Origin: Schistosoma haematobium
Lineage: Eukaryota; Platyhelminthes; Trematoda; Strigeidida; Schistosomatidae
Direction of reading: 5' to 3'
Assembly: GCF_000699445.3 (NCBI RefSeq)
Contig: NC_067195.1
Span: 80,966,569 to 81,030,568 of the forward strand
DNA: 64,000 nt
The notes under the pieces were generated by a model that had not been told where the DNA came from, made no database searches, and saw only the letters and a program-made list of their open reading frames with translations. This document shows, piece by piece, positions 23,437 through 34,443 of this stretch (the first letter of the stretch is position 1; each line of letters begins with the position of its first letter). The translations under genes were made by a program, and so were the position numbers.

Positions 23437-24424
23437 CGACTTCCGTAGGAACGTCGGTTCGATTAACCTAACTATCGAAAACACCTTAGTTCTATTTCTC
23501 GTCCCAAGGGAAAATTATCAACTCGCTCACTGTTTGACTTACAATCAGTGACGACTGACGCTGTCAACGATAGTCCATGGACGTCTCTTCTTTACTAGCT
23601 TGTCATCTTATTTTGTAGCACGTGATTTCTTCTACAACTATCGCCGACGGTTTGCTGCGTGCTTTCAAGAGAAAGTGTGAGAATGTGGAATAAGAATATC
23701 TGAGGAAGTGCCGCGAGCGGGCTACCCAACACCATGTTGGTGAGGTACGATTTTTCCGTGCTCAGACCGGCTATCAGGTGTTTACTCACCTGCCTCTTGA
23801 GTCGCCCTCAAGTAAAAAGTAAAGAAGAATCTACTTCAAAGGTAATGGTGAAAATCAAGCAAACCTGAAGAACTGCTCCACTGCCTGCATAAAATAATAA
23901 GATACAAAATGGAAATACATAAATGTAATTGATAGTTGTTCGGTTCCATGTAAGTGCTTGGTCTCCAGAACGGATTGGTATTCTGGAAGAGAATAGACAT
24001 AGTGTAGATATCTTGTGCACGAAAAACCATGAAAACAAAAAAATACTCTTTTGTAATGCATATATGTAAAAGGGTAAACTTGCTAGAAGTTGGACTCTTT
24101 AACAAAATCGATCAAACGCGTGACCTTGAGCCTGTGACGACCGCGTTCTACAACTAGGTGCGTAACCAAGGGTGCATCAGAATACTCCACGAAAAGGAAA
24201 GGAATATACGGTTAAGAAGCAAAAAACATTGTGTAGAGTATGCGGATCAAGTACAGTTGTGTCAAATACCCTTTTCTTGTTTGATTTAGGTATGCATGAT
24301 ATATTGAAGCAATATATCGTCAATTCATCCAAGTAACGAATTGGTTTGCACCTCAGTGTGTAAGTCCTACTACTCATTAGTATTATGAGTGATTAATTGG
24401 TGTAAGGAAATATTGAAGTCACTT

Positions 24425-24560
24425 TCTCCGTGGTCTGATGTGGCTTAACGGCTAAGCACGCGGTCTAGCATTCAGGAGGGCAGAGGTTCGAGTGCGTGTG
24501 GAGCCTGCGTTTTTGTTCACCAGGCCCACCTTCAATACGATGTTTGTTGCCCGTAAGTCG
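24425..24560 (+). repeat. tRNA-like SINE segment inside the LTR element
   Basis: The A-box-like TGGCTTAACGGCTAAGCACG and B box GAGGTTCGAGTGC are spaced as in a tRNA. It lies in the non-coding interval between pol and the 3' LTR, on the opposite strand to the host element. That is consistent with a nested insertion. It is not a clear tRNA gene, because no cloverleaf could be completed by eye. Confidence 0.55.
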
Positions 24561-25574
24561 CGCACATATGAGAGAAAAAATGACGAGGACAGATTGATAT
24601 ATCAAAGTGCCACATTGGAAAAGTATAAGTTCTTTGTTTACATGAATATTATCACTATAGAAAAAAAACTACAAGTTTAGTAAATTTCCATTTTACGTTA
24701 TATTTAAACTAACGAATATATATATATATCAGTTATTGACATAAAATGTCTTTTTTATAACGCTAATGTTAAGTTCCAGGACTTTGTATGGGCCACTAAT
24801 AGTAATTGGTTCAACGTTGGCATAGTCGTGATATTCATATTGTCAGTTCAATGTTATGATCACTAAACAGTTCCCTTATAAGTTGTTTAAAATTAGGTAT
24901 GTGGAATCAATGCGGCTGACATAGTAACCTTACAGTAACGCACTGTACTATATCTTCACGGTTATTGATTCTTAAATGTCAGAAATTAAAAAAAATTCTG
25001 AATATTGCCAATAAAGATGGGTTATATGATCACACTAAAAAGCATGCTGCAGGGAAACTGGTTAAGTCATTACGTAAGTTTCCTAAACATGAAAAAAAAT
25101 GATGAGAACTTTAATAAGTACTTGACTATGGTTTAATCCAAAATGTTTTGTCTAGAAAACTACTTATTAATGGTAGTATTAATCGTATCAAGCTACTAAA
25201 CATATCCTCAACCGAAAACTTTTAGAAGTAGTTCATATGGTATATATGTACAGCCAGTCTACGTGAAAAATGTATATAAATATATAAGAAGTACAGCCAA
25301 CATAGTTAATTAACCAGAAAAAGAAATTATAAAACTCGCCCGGGTTGCTTTTTGAATTCGTTGTATTTGCCAGTGTTAGTTGTATGAGTTTGATTAAAAT
25401 CCTCAGCCATCGTTTCGGAATACCTAGCTTATGTGTCCAGTATTTTAAAAAAATATTTAACATAACACGTATATATCAAAGGTAAAAGGTCTGGGGAGTT
25501 GTCGGTGAGACAGAATGAAGTGAAAAAATTATTTTTAAGTAGATGCAGGGTGTGATTAGCTGCGTGGTTAGATT

Positions 25575-27527
25575 TTATCCTGCAGCCGAAACTGTCAACA
25601 TCCTTGACTGACTAATTGGATGTGCCCAGCGAACCGTTTTAGTCATTTGTAAAGATTTATTATCTTTACATTTCGATTCCGTAATGGATTTGTCAGTTAA
25701 ACGATCTAACAACACGTATGGTGGTTCATGATCTAGATAAGCCGGCTTTAGCCTATCAATACTTACTGTGTCGATGTTTCCATGTTTTTCTATCACGAAA
25801 TATTTAGATTTTCTTGAGACGACTTTGAAAGGACCTTCAAATGGAGGACTGAGTGGTGCTTTTATTTTGTCACATCTTATCCAGACGTGCGTGCAATTGC
25901 TTAGGTCTTTAGGTATATATACGGCGCGCGATTGTTCACGAGTATTAATCGGCTTAATTTTAGACATGTGGTCCCGTAGTTGATCTACATAATTTTCTAA
26001 ATTAAGTTTTTGACTGTTAGTATTAGGGTTAATAAATTCACCTGGTAGTCTCAGAGTTGTTCCGGAAACCAGTTCCGCAGCTGAACACTGTGCGTCAGTT
26101 TTGACAGATGTTCGTATTCCCAACATAACTAACGGTAGGAATTCTGTCCACTGATTGGGGTTTGAGTGAGATATAAGGGCGGTTTTTAGCTGACGGTGAA
26201 AACGTTCTACCATCCCATTAGCCTGAGGATGATATGCAGTGCAGCGTATCCTATTGGAGCCTAGAAGTTTAGCCAAGTTATTAAATAGTTCGAATTCGAA
26301 TTGCGCTCCTCTATCCGTCGTTATTGTTATGGGTGTACCAAAAATGGTTACCCAGTTCTGCATGAAAACTTTGGCTACTGTTTCCGCTGTGATGTCCGCT
26401 ATCGGGATGGCTATAGGGAATCTGGTAAATCGATCTATGCATGTAAACAGATAATTAAAACCGTTTGAACGTGGTAAAGGACCTACCAAGTCGATATGCA
26501 CATGGGCAAAACGTGCATCTGGTTGCGAGAAAACACCTATGGGTGAATTTGTGTGACGATTAATCTTTGATTGTTGACATGCTGAACACTCTCTAACCCA
26601 TTTGTGTACATCCTTCTGTAAATTCGGCCATATATATCTGGCATTGATTAGTTTTGTTGAAGCTTTTGCGCCAGGATGAGACAAAGAATGAAAGTTATCA
26701 TATATCAACTTTCGCATATTTTTGGGAACGAAAGGTCGCGGCATTGCCTTGGTCGTGTCACAATAAATTAGAATACCATCGATAGGTGATGGGAATTGTT
26801 TTAAATTAAGACTTGAATTGTTTGTTTTAAGTAGGTTTTGTAATTCTAGGTCCTGCTCTTGTTCGTGTCTCAACGTTTCGAAGTTTACTGTAGACTGCTG
26901 TAGCACGTTCATTTCTAGTCTGGATAAAGCATCTGCCGCCTGATTGTCCTGACCTTTGACATGTCGGATATCGCTTGTGAACTGTGATATATAGTCAAGG
27001 TGTCGGACTTCTCGAGGTGAGTATTTATCGGCTCTCGCTTTTAATGCATTCGTTAATGGTTTGTGATCCGTAGAGACTATAAATTCCCTACCTTCTAACA
27101 TGTGTCGGAAGTGTTTAATGGTCAGGTAGATTGCAAGAAGTTCTCGCCCGAAGGTAAAATGCCTTGTTTCGGCTGGAGCGAGTCTTTTCGAGAAGAAAGC
27201 AATTGGTTTCCAGGCGTTTTTAACCAGTTGGTTAAGGGTACCGCCTACTGCTTTATCTGAAGCATCCACCATCAAAGCAAGTAGGGAAAGAGAATTCGGA
27301 TATATCAACGTAGTTGCTTGAGCCAGTTTATCTTTAAGCTGTTTAATAGCTTCGATGGCGTCAGAAGACAGTTTGAATTCTTTTGGTTTTCCTTTAAGTG
27401 AATCTGTCAAAGGTTGCATTAATTGTGCACAACCTGGTATGAATCTGCGATAAAAGTTAATTAGACCTAGAAAACTTCTCAGTTGTGTTAGAGAACTGGG
27501 TATGGGGTATTGTTTGATGGTATCCAC
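25575..27527 (-). pseudogene. LTR element pol, 3' part: RT end, RNase H, integrase
   Basis: A 650-codon frame. The start (RSFLGLINFYRRFIPG) is the end of the reverse transcriptase connection. Next is RNase H with LMVDASDKAVGGTL and FGRELLAIYLTIKHFRHMLE and STDHKPL. The integrase follows, with a zinc-binding HHCC (NFHSLSHPGAK...CSACQQSK), core aspartates in HIDLVGPLP and TTDRGAQFE, and Glu in NGMVERFHRQLK. It ends with a C-terminal module (GPFKVVSR). The segment is open throughout but is out of frame with the upstream pol part, so no full polyprotein can be made. Confidence 0.93.
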
Positions 27528-27580
27528 TTCTTTTTTGATAGGTTTAATCCCTTCTGGGCTTATTGTGTGACCGAGAAATT

Positions 27581-28710
27581 CTAAAGTTTGAACACCGAAA
27601 ACACACTTTGATGTATGTTTATTCCATGTTCATCCAGTCTTTTCAACACTGCTTGTACATGCTGTTCGTGTGATTGCAAATCGGGGCTGGCAATTAACAA
27701 GTCGTCTATATACCCCTGCGCAAATGGCATATCTCGAAGTAGGTTATCTATGAATCTTTGAAATGTCTGTGCCGCATTTCTCAGGCCGAATGGCATGCGT
27801 ACAAACTCGAATAAGCCAAAGGGTGTAGTAATAGCTGTCTTGGGAATATCTTCATCAGCCACCGGGATATTGTGATATGCCCTGACTAAATCAATTTTAG
27901 TGAATATGTTCATACCCTGTAAACCGTTTGTGAAATCTTGGATATGAGGTATTGGGTACCTATCTGGTACGGTTTGACGGTTTAGGGCTCTGTAATCCCC
28001 GCACGGTCGCCAGTCACCTTCATTCTTCTTTGGGACCATATGCAAAGAGGATGCCCATTGACTATCAGAGGGACGGATAATACCCAATTGTAGCATATAA
28101 TCAAACTCAGCCCTAGCGATTTTGAACTTATCTGGTGCTAGTCTCCTGGGTTTTGCAAAAACCGGTGCACCTTCGGTTTTGATAGTGTGACTTACTTTTA
28201 GTTTGTCTTTAGAAGGCTGTGGGTTTGGTTTAGTTAAGTTTGGAAATTCCGCGAGTATATCTTGGAATTTCGCTGTTGTTACTGGGGGAGTTTGAATCAA
28301 GTTAAGAGAGCTGATGTGACTTTCTTTGCCTTTTGTGTAATACGAAGTTTCTTTTAGTGTTAATCGCCGTTTCTTGGTGTCAACTAGAAATTCGTATCTC
28401 TCTAGAAAGTCCATCCCCAGTATTGCCAGATCTAAGTCGGCTACCGTGAAAACCCAAGGGAATTGCCTCCTGAACCCCAAATCTAGGGTCAAAGTTTTCT
28501 GCCCAAATGTCGCGATTTTAGTTTTATTTGCAGCTTGAAGTGCAATTGATGATGTTTCTCGACTAATCTCAGTTTTATTTTGAGGGATGATGCTAAGAGC
28601 AGCGCCAGTATCCACCAAGAAATTCAAGCCAGAGTTTCTGTCTCTAACATAAAACAAGCGACTGTTTAGGCGCCCCTCCTCAGTCGTCGCGACCTGGGGA
28701 GGGGTTACTC
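27581..28710 (-). pseudogene. LTR element pol, 5' part: protease and reverse transcriptase, frameshifted
   Basis: The frame is open from the end of gag and contains the aspartic protease motif [13 protein letters not shown], then reverse transcriptase motifs [49 protein letters not shown] and the catalytic YIDDLL near 27700. After HGINIHQ (about 27607) the frame shifts and ends at a stop, whereas the continuing homology is in another frame. A single-base change within a short A run is the simplest cause. Confidence 0.93.
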
Positions 28711-29550
28711 GTTTCCCGCTGCCTTAGGATTATGCTTAGGCCAGGCGCATGGTTGCATGCACTTGGTTGAGTTGACACCAAACTTCCAGTGGTACCATTA
28801 AAACTGCCCAGATTGTCTGGACATTTGTGACCTGTTTTGTGACTTGGATCGTGGTCGTTGTGGTGACCTGCTCCTGTTTCTATGACCCATTTGCATTCTG
28901 GTGACAGCCTCAGTGAGACTCTTAACACTCGCAATGAGTCCTTCTATTACGGGGTCTTTTGCTGATTCCACTTTTTGTGTGTGATTTATTGTGCCTGATC
29001 CAGTTGGAGGGCCTCTTTCCATTATTCTGTCGGCTATACGCGCTAAATGAGATAATGAGGTTTCAGGATCTTGTGCATCCAAACAGTGTTGGACGTAGCA
29101 TGGGAGAGCTTGTATCCATCCTTGTTTTAGGACTGCTTCACCCACTGTGTTATCACCCACTAAGACTTGGAGGTGACGTAAAAACTGTGACGGCGACCGA
29201 TCACCCAGTGTTTCACCTTGAAAAAGTCTTTGAATTCTTTGACTATCTGATAATGATAAACGGTTCATTATCTCTCGTCTTAAGATGGTGTATGGTTGTG
29301 GTGATGGTGGATCTAAGATCAAGTCACGGACTTCTTTGGCGACTGAAGGAGGAAGGATAGAACACAAATCTCTATAGCGAATCCCTTCAGATTTGATATT
29401 GTGTCTCGTGAAATAATGCTCTAGTTGAGCAAACCACAACTCAGGATCACTACGATCAAATTCTGGAAGTCGGGATTTCGTAGTCATAACAGTGTCTATC
29501 TCCACTGGTGACAAATCATCCAGATTATGGGTTTCTATTGAGTCTGACAT
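28705..29550 (-). pseudogene. LTR element gag with premature stop in the zinc finger
   Basis: Starts MSDSIETHNLDDL. The capsid-like segment has LPEFDRSDPELWFAQLEHYF and IQRLFQGETLGDRSPSQFLR. An Arg/Ser/Gln-rich basic tail follows. At 28800-28798 a TAA falls exactly where the first Cys of the CX2HX9CX3C finger is expected. The same frame then continues WYHWKFG...TKCMQPCAW to the natural stop at 28705. The mutation truncates gag before its nucleic-acid-binding finger. Confidence 0.88.
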
Positions 29551-29748
29551 GAGGTATGTGACAAATATAGCAATAAAGTTAGCACGAAAAAATGGTTTCT
29601 ATAACACGAATAACTTAAGGTAATTAAAAAAAAGAAAAAAACTATTTATATATCCAACTTAGTCTACGGATAATCAGGTCTACTTTTACGATTGAGTACA
29701 AAAAATATAATATTAATAACAAAAATGAGGTTAAATTTGTGTTCAAAA

Positions 29749-29759
29749 GGGCTCACCAA
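29749..29759 (-). promoter_or_regulatory. Primer-binding site of the LTR element
   Basis: On the minus strand TGGTGAGCCC begins one base after the 5' LTR. TGG complements a tRNA CCA end. The tRNA species is not identified. Confidence 0.65.
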
Positions 29760-30026
29760 TTTCGTGTCTATAGGTAACCCTCGTGCTATTGATAGAAGAA
29801 ACCAGACAAGTAGTGAATAGGTCTTTATTTCGATCTTAGCGCAGTCACAGTGGAGCGTGGGATTATCTGTTCAGACAAACAAAGGCTCTCAACATTCAAT
29901 ATAAGATAATAGGGAATATAACGCTTATACAAAACAAGGAAGTGAATGAATACTTGAACAATACTGTTTTGGCATATACTTGGTTGTTTGGGGTCAACTC
30001 TTAACCAACCAACCTAAGGTGTTACA
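29760..30026 (-). repeat. 5' LTR
   Basis: 267 bp, near-identical twin of 23152-23418, followed by the AAAGT target duplication. Confidence 0.93.
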
Positions 30027-30164
30027 AAGTAAACCGATCTAAATATCCTATCACTTGCACTTCAAACAAAAACTGACATGTCCATTAATTTCATTCTTAC
30101 GATACAGAATCTCGTGATAATAAACAAAATTGCCACTCCTTCATCTTGATGGTGCGTGACCTGT

Positions 30165-30630
30165 CATGTTATAATATTGTTTTGTAGAATTATGGTCTAC
30201 TATGATATTAGTACTGCTCTAATAATAGACCTAATCCTAAAATTGTAGCTTTGTCATGATATAACTGCCTAATCTATAAGATCTTACGTGGAAGTCACAC
30301 CATCGACTACACCAGCTCACTGTATCGTATCAATTACCAATACATGATGTAGAACAAGGTTAGTCTAGAGAAGGAACAATATATTTAATATGACTAGAAG
30401 ATATAAGGTAACATTCAGAGGGAGACCACGTCTGCATGGCCGAGCCATGCCACTCGATCAACTCCAGACCATTCAATTCATTCTTCGCGCCTTCTCCATT
30501 GTTAGGTATTTCCCCGAGTTAAATATTGAATATCTATTTTCTGAGTAGTCTCGTGTTCACAGCTTTGTGGATTGTGTGGCTATTGTCCAATGCCACTACA
30601 GTTTATTATAAAAAGTGAACTTCGCCTATA
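30165..30630 (-). repeat. Repeat arm, inverted partner of 21175-21635
   Basis: Reverse-complement match to the 21.2-21.6 kb repeat, including CTGCATGGCCGAGCCATGCC and the ATAAGATCTTACGTGGAAGT block. The two arms lie on either side of the LTR element. Confidence 0.75.
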
Positions 30631-30769
30631 ACAATTCTAGGTTTACTGTCAGTCCAATGCCCCCGTGAAGAGGGAAAGTTGGGTGTAAAATCGGCAACCT
30701 CATTCCCTAGAAAGCAATCTTGCTAAAAAAACTAACCAGAATGAAGAAATTAAATCATTTATCACTGAA

Positions 30770-31300
30770 GACGCCACAGGTATTTGTAGTTTGACAACGC
30801 TTTAACCAGTAACATCTAATATGAATCGCACCCACCAAGTGAAATCAAAAGACAGAAGCGAGCAGGTTCGAAGATATATTTGATAGGCTATCAAAATATC
30901 GAGGATCGACTGACCTAATCTAGCTAGTGATTGCAGGGGTTGTTGAGCACGGCGTTCCCACTCATGATCTGGTGCGGATGCATGACCGAGCGCCTTCAGC
31001 TAGGTGAGTTCACTGAAACTAATGTGGTCAGCATCCAATGTCGAAAACTTACGAAGCCATTGATTTTGGGGATTTACTTACCGCTACAACATATTTGATA
31101 GGTTATCAATATATCGAAGAAGCTACTGATATAAACTGGCTAGCGATTGCACTCGTGATCCGATGCAGATACCTGACTGAATGCCTTCAACTAGGTGAGT
31201 TTATTAAAACCAATGTGGTCAGCATCAAATTTCGAAGACTCACAGAGCTATTTATTTTGGGGGTTTATTTACCGCTGCATCACCATCAGTCAATTTAAAT
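30770..31300 (+). repeat. Interspersed repeat family B, two tandem units
   Basis: Two units of about 200 bp (about 30870-31080 and 31085-31285) share ATATTTGATAGG(C/T)TATCAA, GATC(T)(G)GTGCGGATGCAT-type text, CAACTAGGTGAGTTTATT and CATTGATTTTGGGGATTTAC. Another copy lies at 62.0-62.4 kb and an inverted one at 20.0-20.3 kb. Confidence 0.75.
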
Positions 31301-31666
31301 GGATCCGACCTATACAACGTATACCTTTGGATTAATTTACTTTAAAGACCGTTGTAAGTATTGTTTAGGCATTCATAACATTCAGTTCTTCAGACTGCTA
31401 ATCTTGAACAATAATAACAAAATCTAAGTTCTCCTAACCACTGATATCACTGAAGATCGAGATCGGTATTTCTAGACTTCAAGCTTGTCAGAAAAGAACT
31501 AACGAAAAATTTAAAGGAAAATATAACAAAGGACTTTGAATTCATTGACTGCGAGCAGAAAATTGTGTAAAACTACATCGAGTAAAGCATTATTTTCAAA
31601 AGTCTGCTTTGTTTTCATCCACCCAAGGTCGTTGGTTCAGGTAATTACGAAGTTGGGCGTGTAGAT

Positions 31667-31881
31667 ATGGTTAAGGCCACGGAGACTGATGGTGCCAAGC
31701 ATAAGCAAAGACTTAAACGTCCAGGTCGACTTTATGTAAAGGCAACATTTACAGGGTACCGTAGAGGACTAAGAAATCAACACGAGAATACGGCTTTATT
31801 GCGTATTGATGGAGTGGTGGAGAGGAAATCTACAGAATTCTACTTAGGAAAACGCTGTGTATACGTTTATCGAGCTCAAAA
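31667..31881 (+). CDS. RPL35A: Ribosomal protein eL33 (RPL35A), exon 1
   Basis: eL33 is a structural protein of the 60S ribosomal subunit. The ATG at 31667 is the first Met after an in-frame stop about 90 nt upstream. The frame reads [20 protein letters not shown], an extension compared with human RPL35A, then [40 protein letters not shown] and RCVYVYRAQ. These blocks match eL33 closely. It ends CAAAA|GTAAGT in phase 2. A TTGGTTCAG just upstream (31632-31640) could be the acceptor of a 5'-UTR intron or of spliced-leader addition. Confidence 0.95.
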
Positions 31882-31918
31882 GTAAGTCATTTCTCGAGAG
31901 TCATCTGTTTTTTTATAG

Positions 31919-32090
31919 AAAGAAGGTCTTTCCAAGAAGGCAAAAGCCAACAAAAATAAGGGTTATTTGGGGGAAAATTATGCGTCCCCACGGTAATAGT
32001 GGTGTTGTTCGAGCTCGATTCAAACATAATTTACCGGCATCCGCTATGGGCAAACGTATTCGAGTCATGTTGTATCCTTCACGAGTATAA
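31919..32090 (+). CDS. RPL35A: Ribosomal protein eL33 (RPL35A), exon 2
   Basis: Joined to exon 1 across a 37-nt intron (31882-31918; GTAAGT...TTTTTTTATAG). It encodes [20 protein letters not shown] then [20 protein letters not shown] and the C-terminus [11 protein letters not shown]. The complete protein is 128 residues; human is 110, and the excess is mostly N-terminal. No inactivating change is visible and an intron is present, so this is the functional gene rather than a processed copy. Confidence 0.95.
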
Positions 32091-33080
32091 TGAAGTAAAC
32101 GTGGTTGGTCTCTGATAATTTTGTTCTGATGACTTCAATCCTAATTAGTGCATGGTGAAATTCAATAAGTGGTCAATGATGTTTTTATCATGTTTTGTAG
32201 GCAGTGTACAATTAGGGTGCTCTGTGATCTTGGCGACAAAGTTGTTTTGGTTGACACAAATACTTCTACGTTAGTCGTTAAATAATGCTTCAAATACGTG
32301 TTGGGGTTAAAAAGTTTAACTAGATGATATGAGGAAGTAAGTCCCTAAATAGTGATTGCTTCTGGGTTAGTAAGGTTTCGCTTAGTGTACTAGATAATCT
32401 CCTGTCATAAACAAAGAAAGTTCATTTGTTGTAAATATTTTGTCGTGGAATTTGACAGCTGCGATTATGCCACCTGTATGTCTTAGGAAATAGTTTTAGT
32501 TCACTCATTCCCTCATCATATGTCAGCTTCTAGATTACAGGAGTAGTCTTCAGCTGGTTCTCCTTAAGAAAATTGGGGTCGTTGTCGGACGAACACTTGC
32601 AAATTTAGGAATGTTTTATCATGTACGTAACTAAAAGCTCTTCGTACTGATTAGAGGGTTCAGGAACTTTCTGTGGTCATTGCACAACAGGGCTTGACTG
32701 GCAGTGACTTAGATCAGTGTGTAGCTCGGTTTTATTGCGTATTTATCTGTAGGTTGATGACCAGTATGCACTTAAGAAAATTTATCGGCAAATCCCAGAC
32801 CATTCAGATGGCTTTTATAACATTCCGAAGCTTTGAACTATCGTCTTCGTTATGTATCCTTCCATATCTTGTTATGGTCAACATATAACAAAACTGGTGG
32901 TGGTAGGAGACTTGCATTCTAGAAGAATAACACTAGGCACTCGACTATGAATAGTTTTCTAGTGAGACAGTTTAGAGTAAACCCGTACTTTTCGTTGGTG
33001 TTTCAATGAAAATAATTTATTTACAAATCTACGTCCCACTTCTCCCGAAATCACTTAATGTGGGTGGTAATCTGTCTAGT
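32091..33080. other. Downstream of RPL35A, nothing recognised
   Basis: Contains the presumed 3' UTR of RPL35A. A variant AATAAG occurs near 32164. No other gene is supported. Confidence 0.4.
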
Positions 33081-33084
33081 GGGG

Positions 33085-33545
33085 CTACTAACATTCCCTA
33101 TAAAGTCGGTAAAAGCACCATCTGTTAATGCCTTTCGAGTTACACCAACGCTCTTTTGGTACTTGTAAGTTAGCGATACAGGGGTAGTTCATTGCGAAAC
33201 CGTACTGCTTTTCAGAGACAGCCATATATTCCTTCTGGATACTCAATACATTGCAAGTAGTCTTCACTACCAACTTGAGAACTATGGTGATTATACTTGC
33301 AGGACAGTATTTCTCAGATATTTATCTTGTGTCTGCTCCGAAAACGTTAGTGTGTGCCTTATTTCACACATGGTATATATCCTCAGAGAATTTGCAATGA
33401 AGGTAACGGGTTTCCTTAATTGCATGGGATGCATTTCATCGGGTCTCTTGGATTTCCCACGGAGTTTATTTAATGGACCGAAGTCATCGTTGTATTTAAT
33501 GGCCAAAGTACCTAAAGTGTGGTTATTGGGATTTGTTATCACTAG
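33085..33545 (-). pseudogene. LINE reverse transcriptase relic
   Basis: Two minus-strand frames resemble the CR1-like reverse transcriptase found intact elsewhere in this window. GPLNKLRGKSKRPDEMHP corresponds to the GKSTGPDELHP segment. Then SEKQYGFAMNYPCIANL and KERWCNSKG correspond to SEKQHGFRIGYSCLTNL and RESWCALKD. Stops and frameshifts lie between them. Confidence 0.65.
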
Positions 33546-33949
33546 CAGTTGTGTTTCTACTGTGTATGTTTTTAAAGTTCTGTAAGTGCCTCAGTATTTT
33601 GTAGTCACCTATTGGCGATCCTATATGGTCATTCATGCGATTATGGTATACTTCAAACCCTACCTATCCTGCAGTTTATGTTCGAAAAAAAGACGTTTCG
33701 GAGACATTAAAGTTCGTACACAAATTCGCCTCATTACTATCTTGGTTTTCATGGGCTATCTGTCAACCAAAACGTAAAACTTGTACATATGTACATCGAT
33801 TGAAGTTGCCATATCACAGCAGAGAGATGAAGTTGTCAGTAGCAATCCCCGGGGTAGTAGTAACAGTTTCAGTGGTAATAGCAAAGATCAGGTACTGAAG
33901 ATACGATATGAAAGCAATATGTAAATTAGTAAAAATGGGGTTAGACAGA

Positions 33950-34180
33950 GCGGATGCATGCGCGTCATTGCCAATGATTTTGAGCCACGTCATTCAAAAT
34001 TTCTAAACACTGGTTACTATAATAACGCGGAACCCAATCAGGTAGTATACACCTATCACAACATAGCAGTAATAGTGACTGCGCGGACTGATGCCATGTT
34101 TTGGCTTGGCCACCCCTACATATCTTCTGGATGGTGGTTGGAAATACGTGGCGTACTTCTAAAATACCTCAATCGATGAA
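33950..34180 (+). repeat. Interspersed repeat family A copy
   Basis: Includes AATAACGCGGAACCCAATCA and CTGATGCCATGTTTTGGCTT. It is very close in text to copy 1 at 5.9 kb. Confidence 0.65.
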
Positions 34181-34301
34181 GATTTACTACCTTGTCAGTG
34201 GATTTTCCACATTAATAAAGTGCTTATTTCTAACCAAGATATTGTTCATAACGTGGTTTACAAATAAAGACCATTGCTTCATGGACATATGAACTAATCA
34301 T

Positions 34302-34443
34302 TGTTTTTAAAGGCTATCTTTCCCAGACACAAAGTAGAATGGAGAGAACTGCTGCGCAGTATACTCGTCCCAAAGCTCAGATGGATATCTCGGCTTCATC
34401 ACAAGTAGGCGAAACACAACAGCTTTTTGGGTTCGTGACGAGG
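34302..34443 (+). repeat. Partial tandem copy of 35033-35172
   Basis: Shares AAAGGCTATCTTTCCCAGAC, ATGGATATCTCGGCTTCATC and TTTTTGGGTTCGTGACGAGG with the later segment, with a few substitutions. The 1,120-bp unit therefore lies partly in tandem with part of itself. Confidence 0.85.

Larger units (their letters stand above)
23152..30026 (-). mobile_element. Ty3/gypsy LTR retrotransposon (CsRn1-like), recent but disabled
   Basis: A 6.9-kb element on the minus strand with 267-bp LTRs that differ at two positions (23313/29921 and 23411/30019). It has a primer-binding-type TGGTGAGCCC one base inside the 5' LTR, a purine-rich AGGGGGAAGC tract at the 3' LTR, and an AAAGT target duplication. The order is gag, protease, reverse transcriptase, RNase H and integrase, as in Ty3/gypsy. 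The gag finger pattern CX2HX9CX3C is that of the CsRn1 group known from flukes. A gag stop and a pol frameshift make it non-autonomous. About 2 kb of non-coding sequence, including a SINE-like segment, separates pol from the 3' LTR. Confidence 0.93.

Noticed and set aside
24430..24510. Possible tRNA gene with clear A and B boxes
   Set aside because: I could not complete an acceptor stem or an anticodon arm by eye. The boxes are typical of the tRNA-derived SINEs common in this window.
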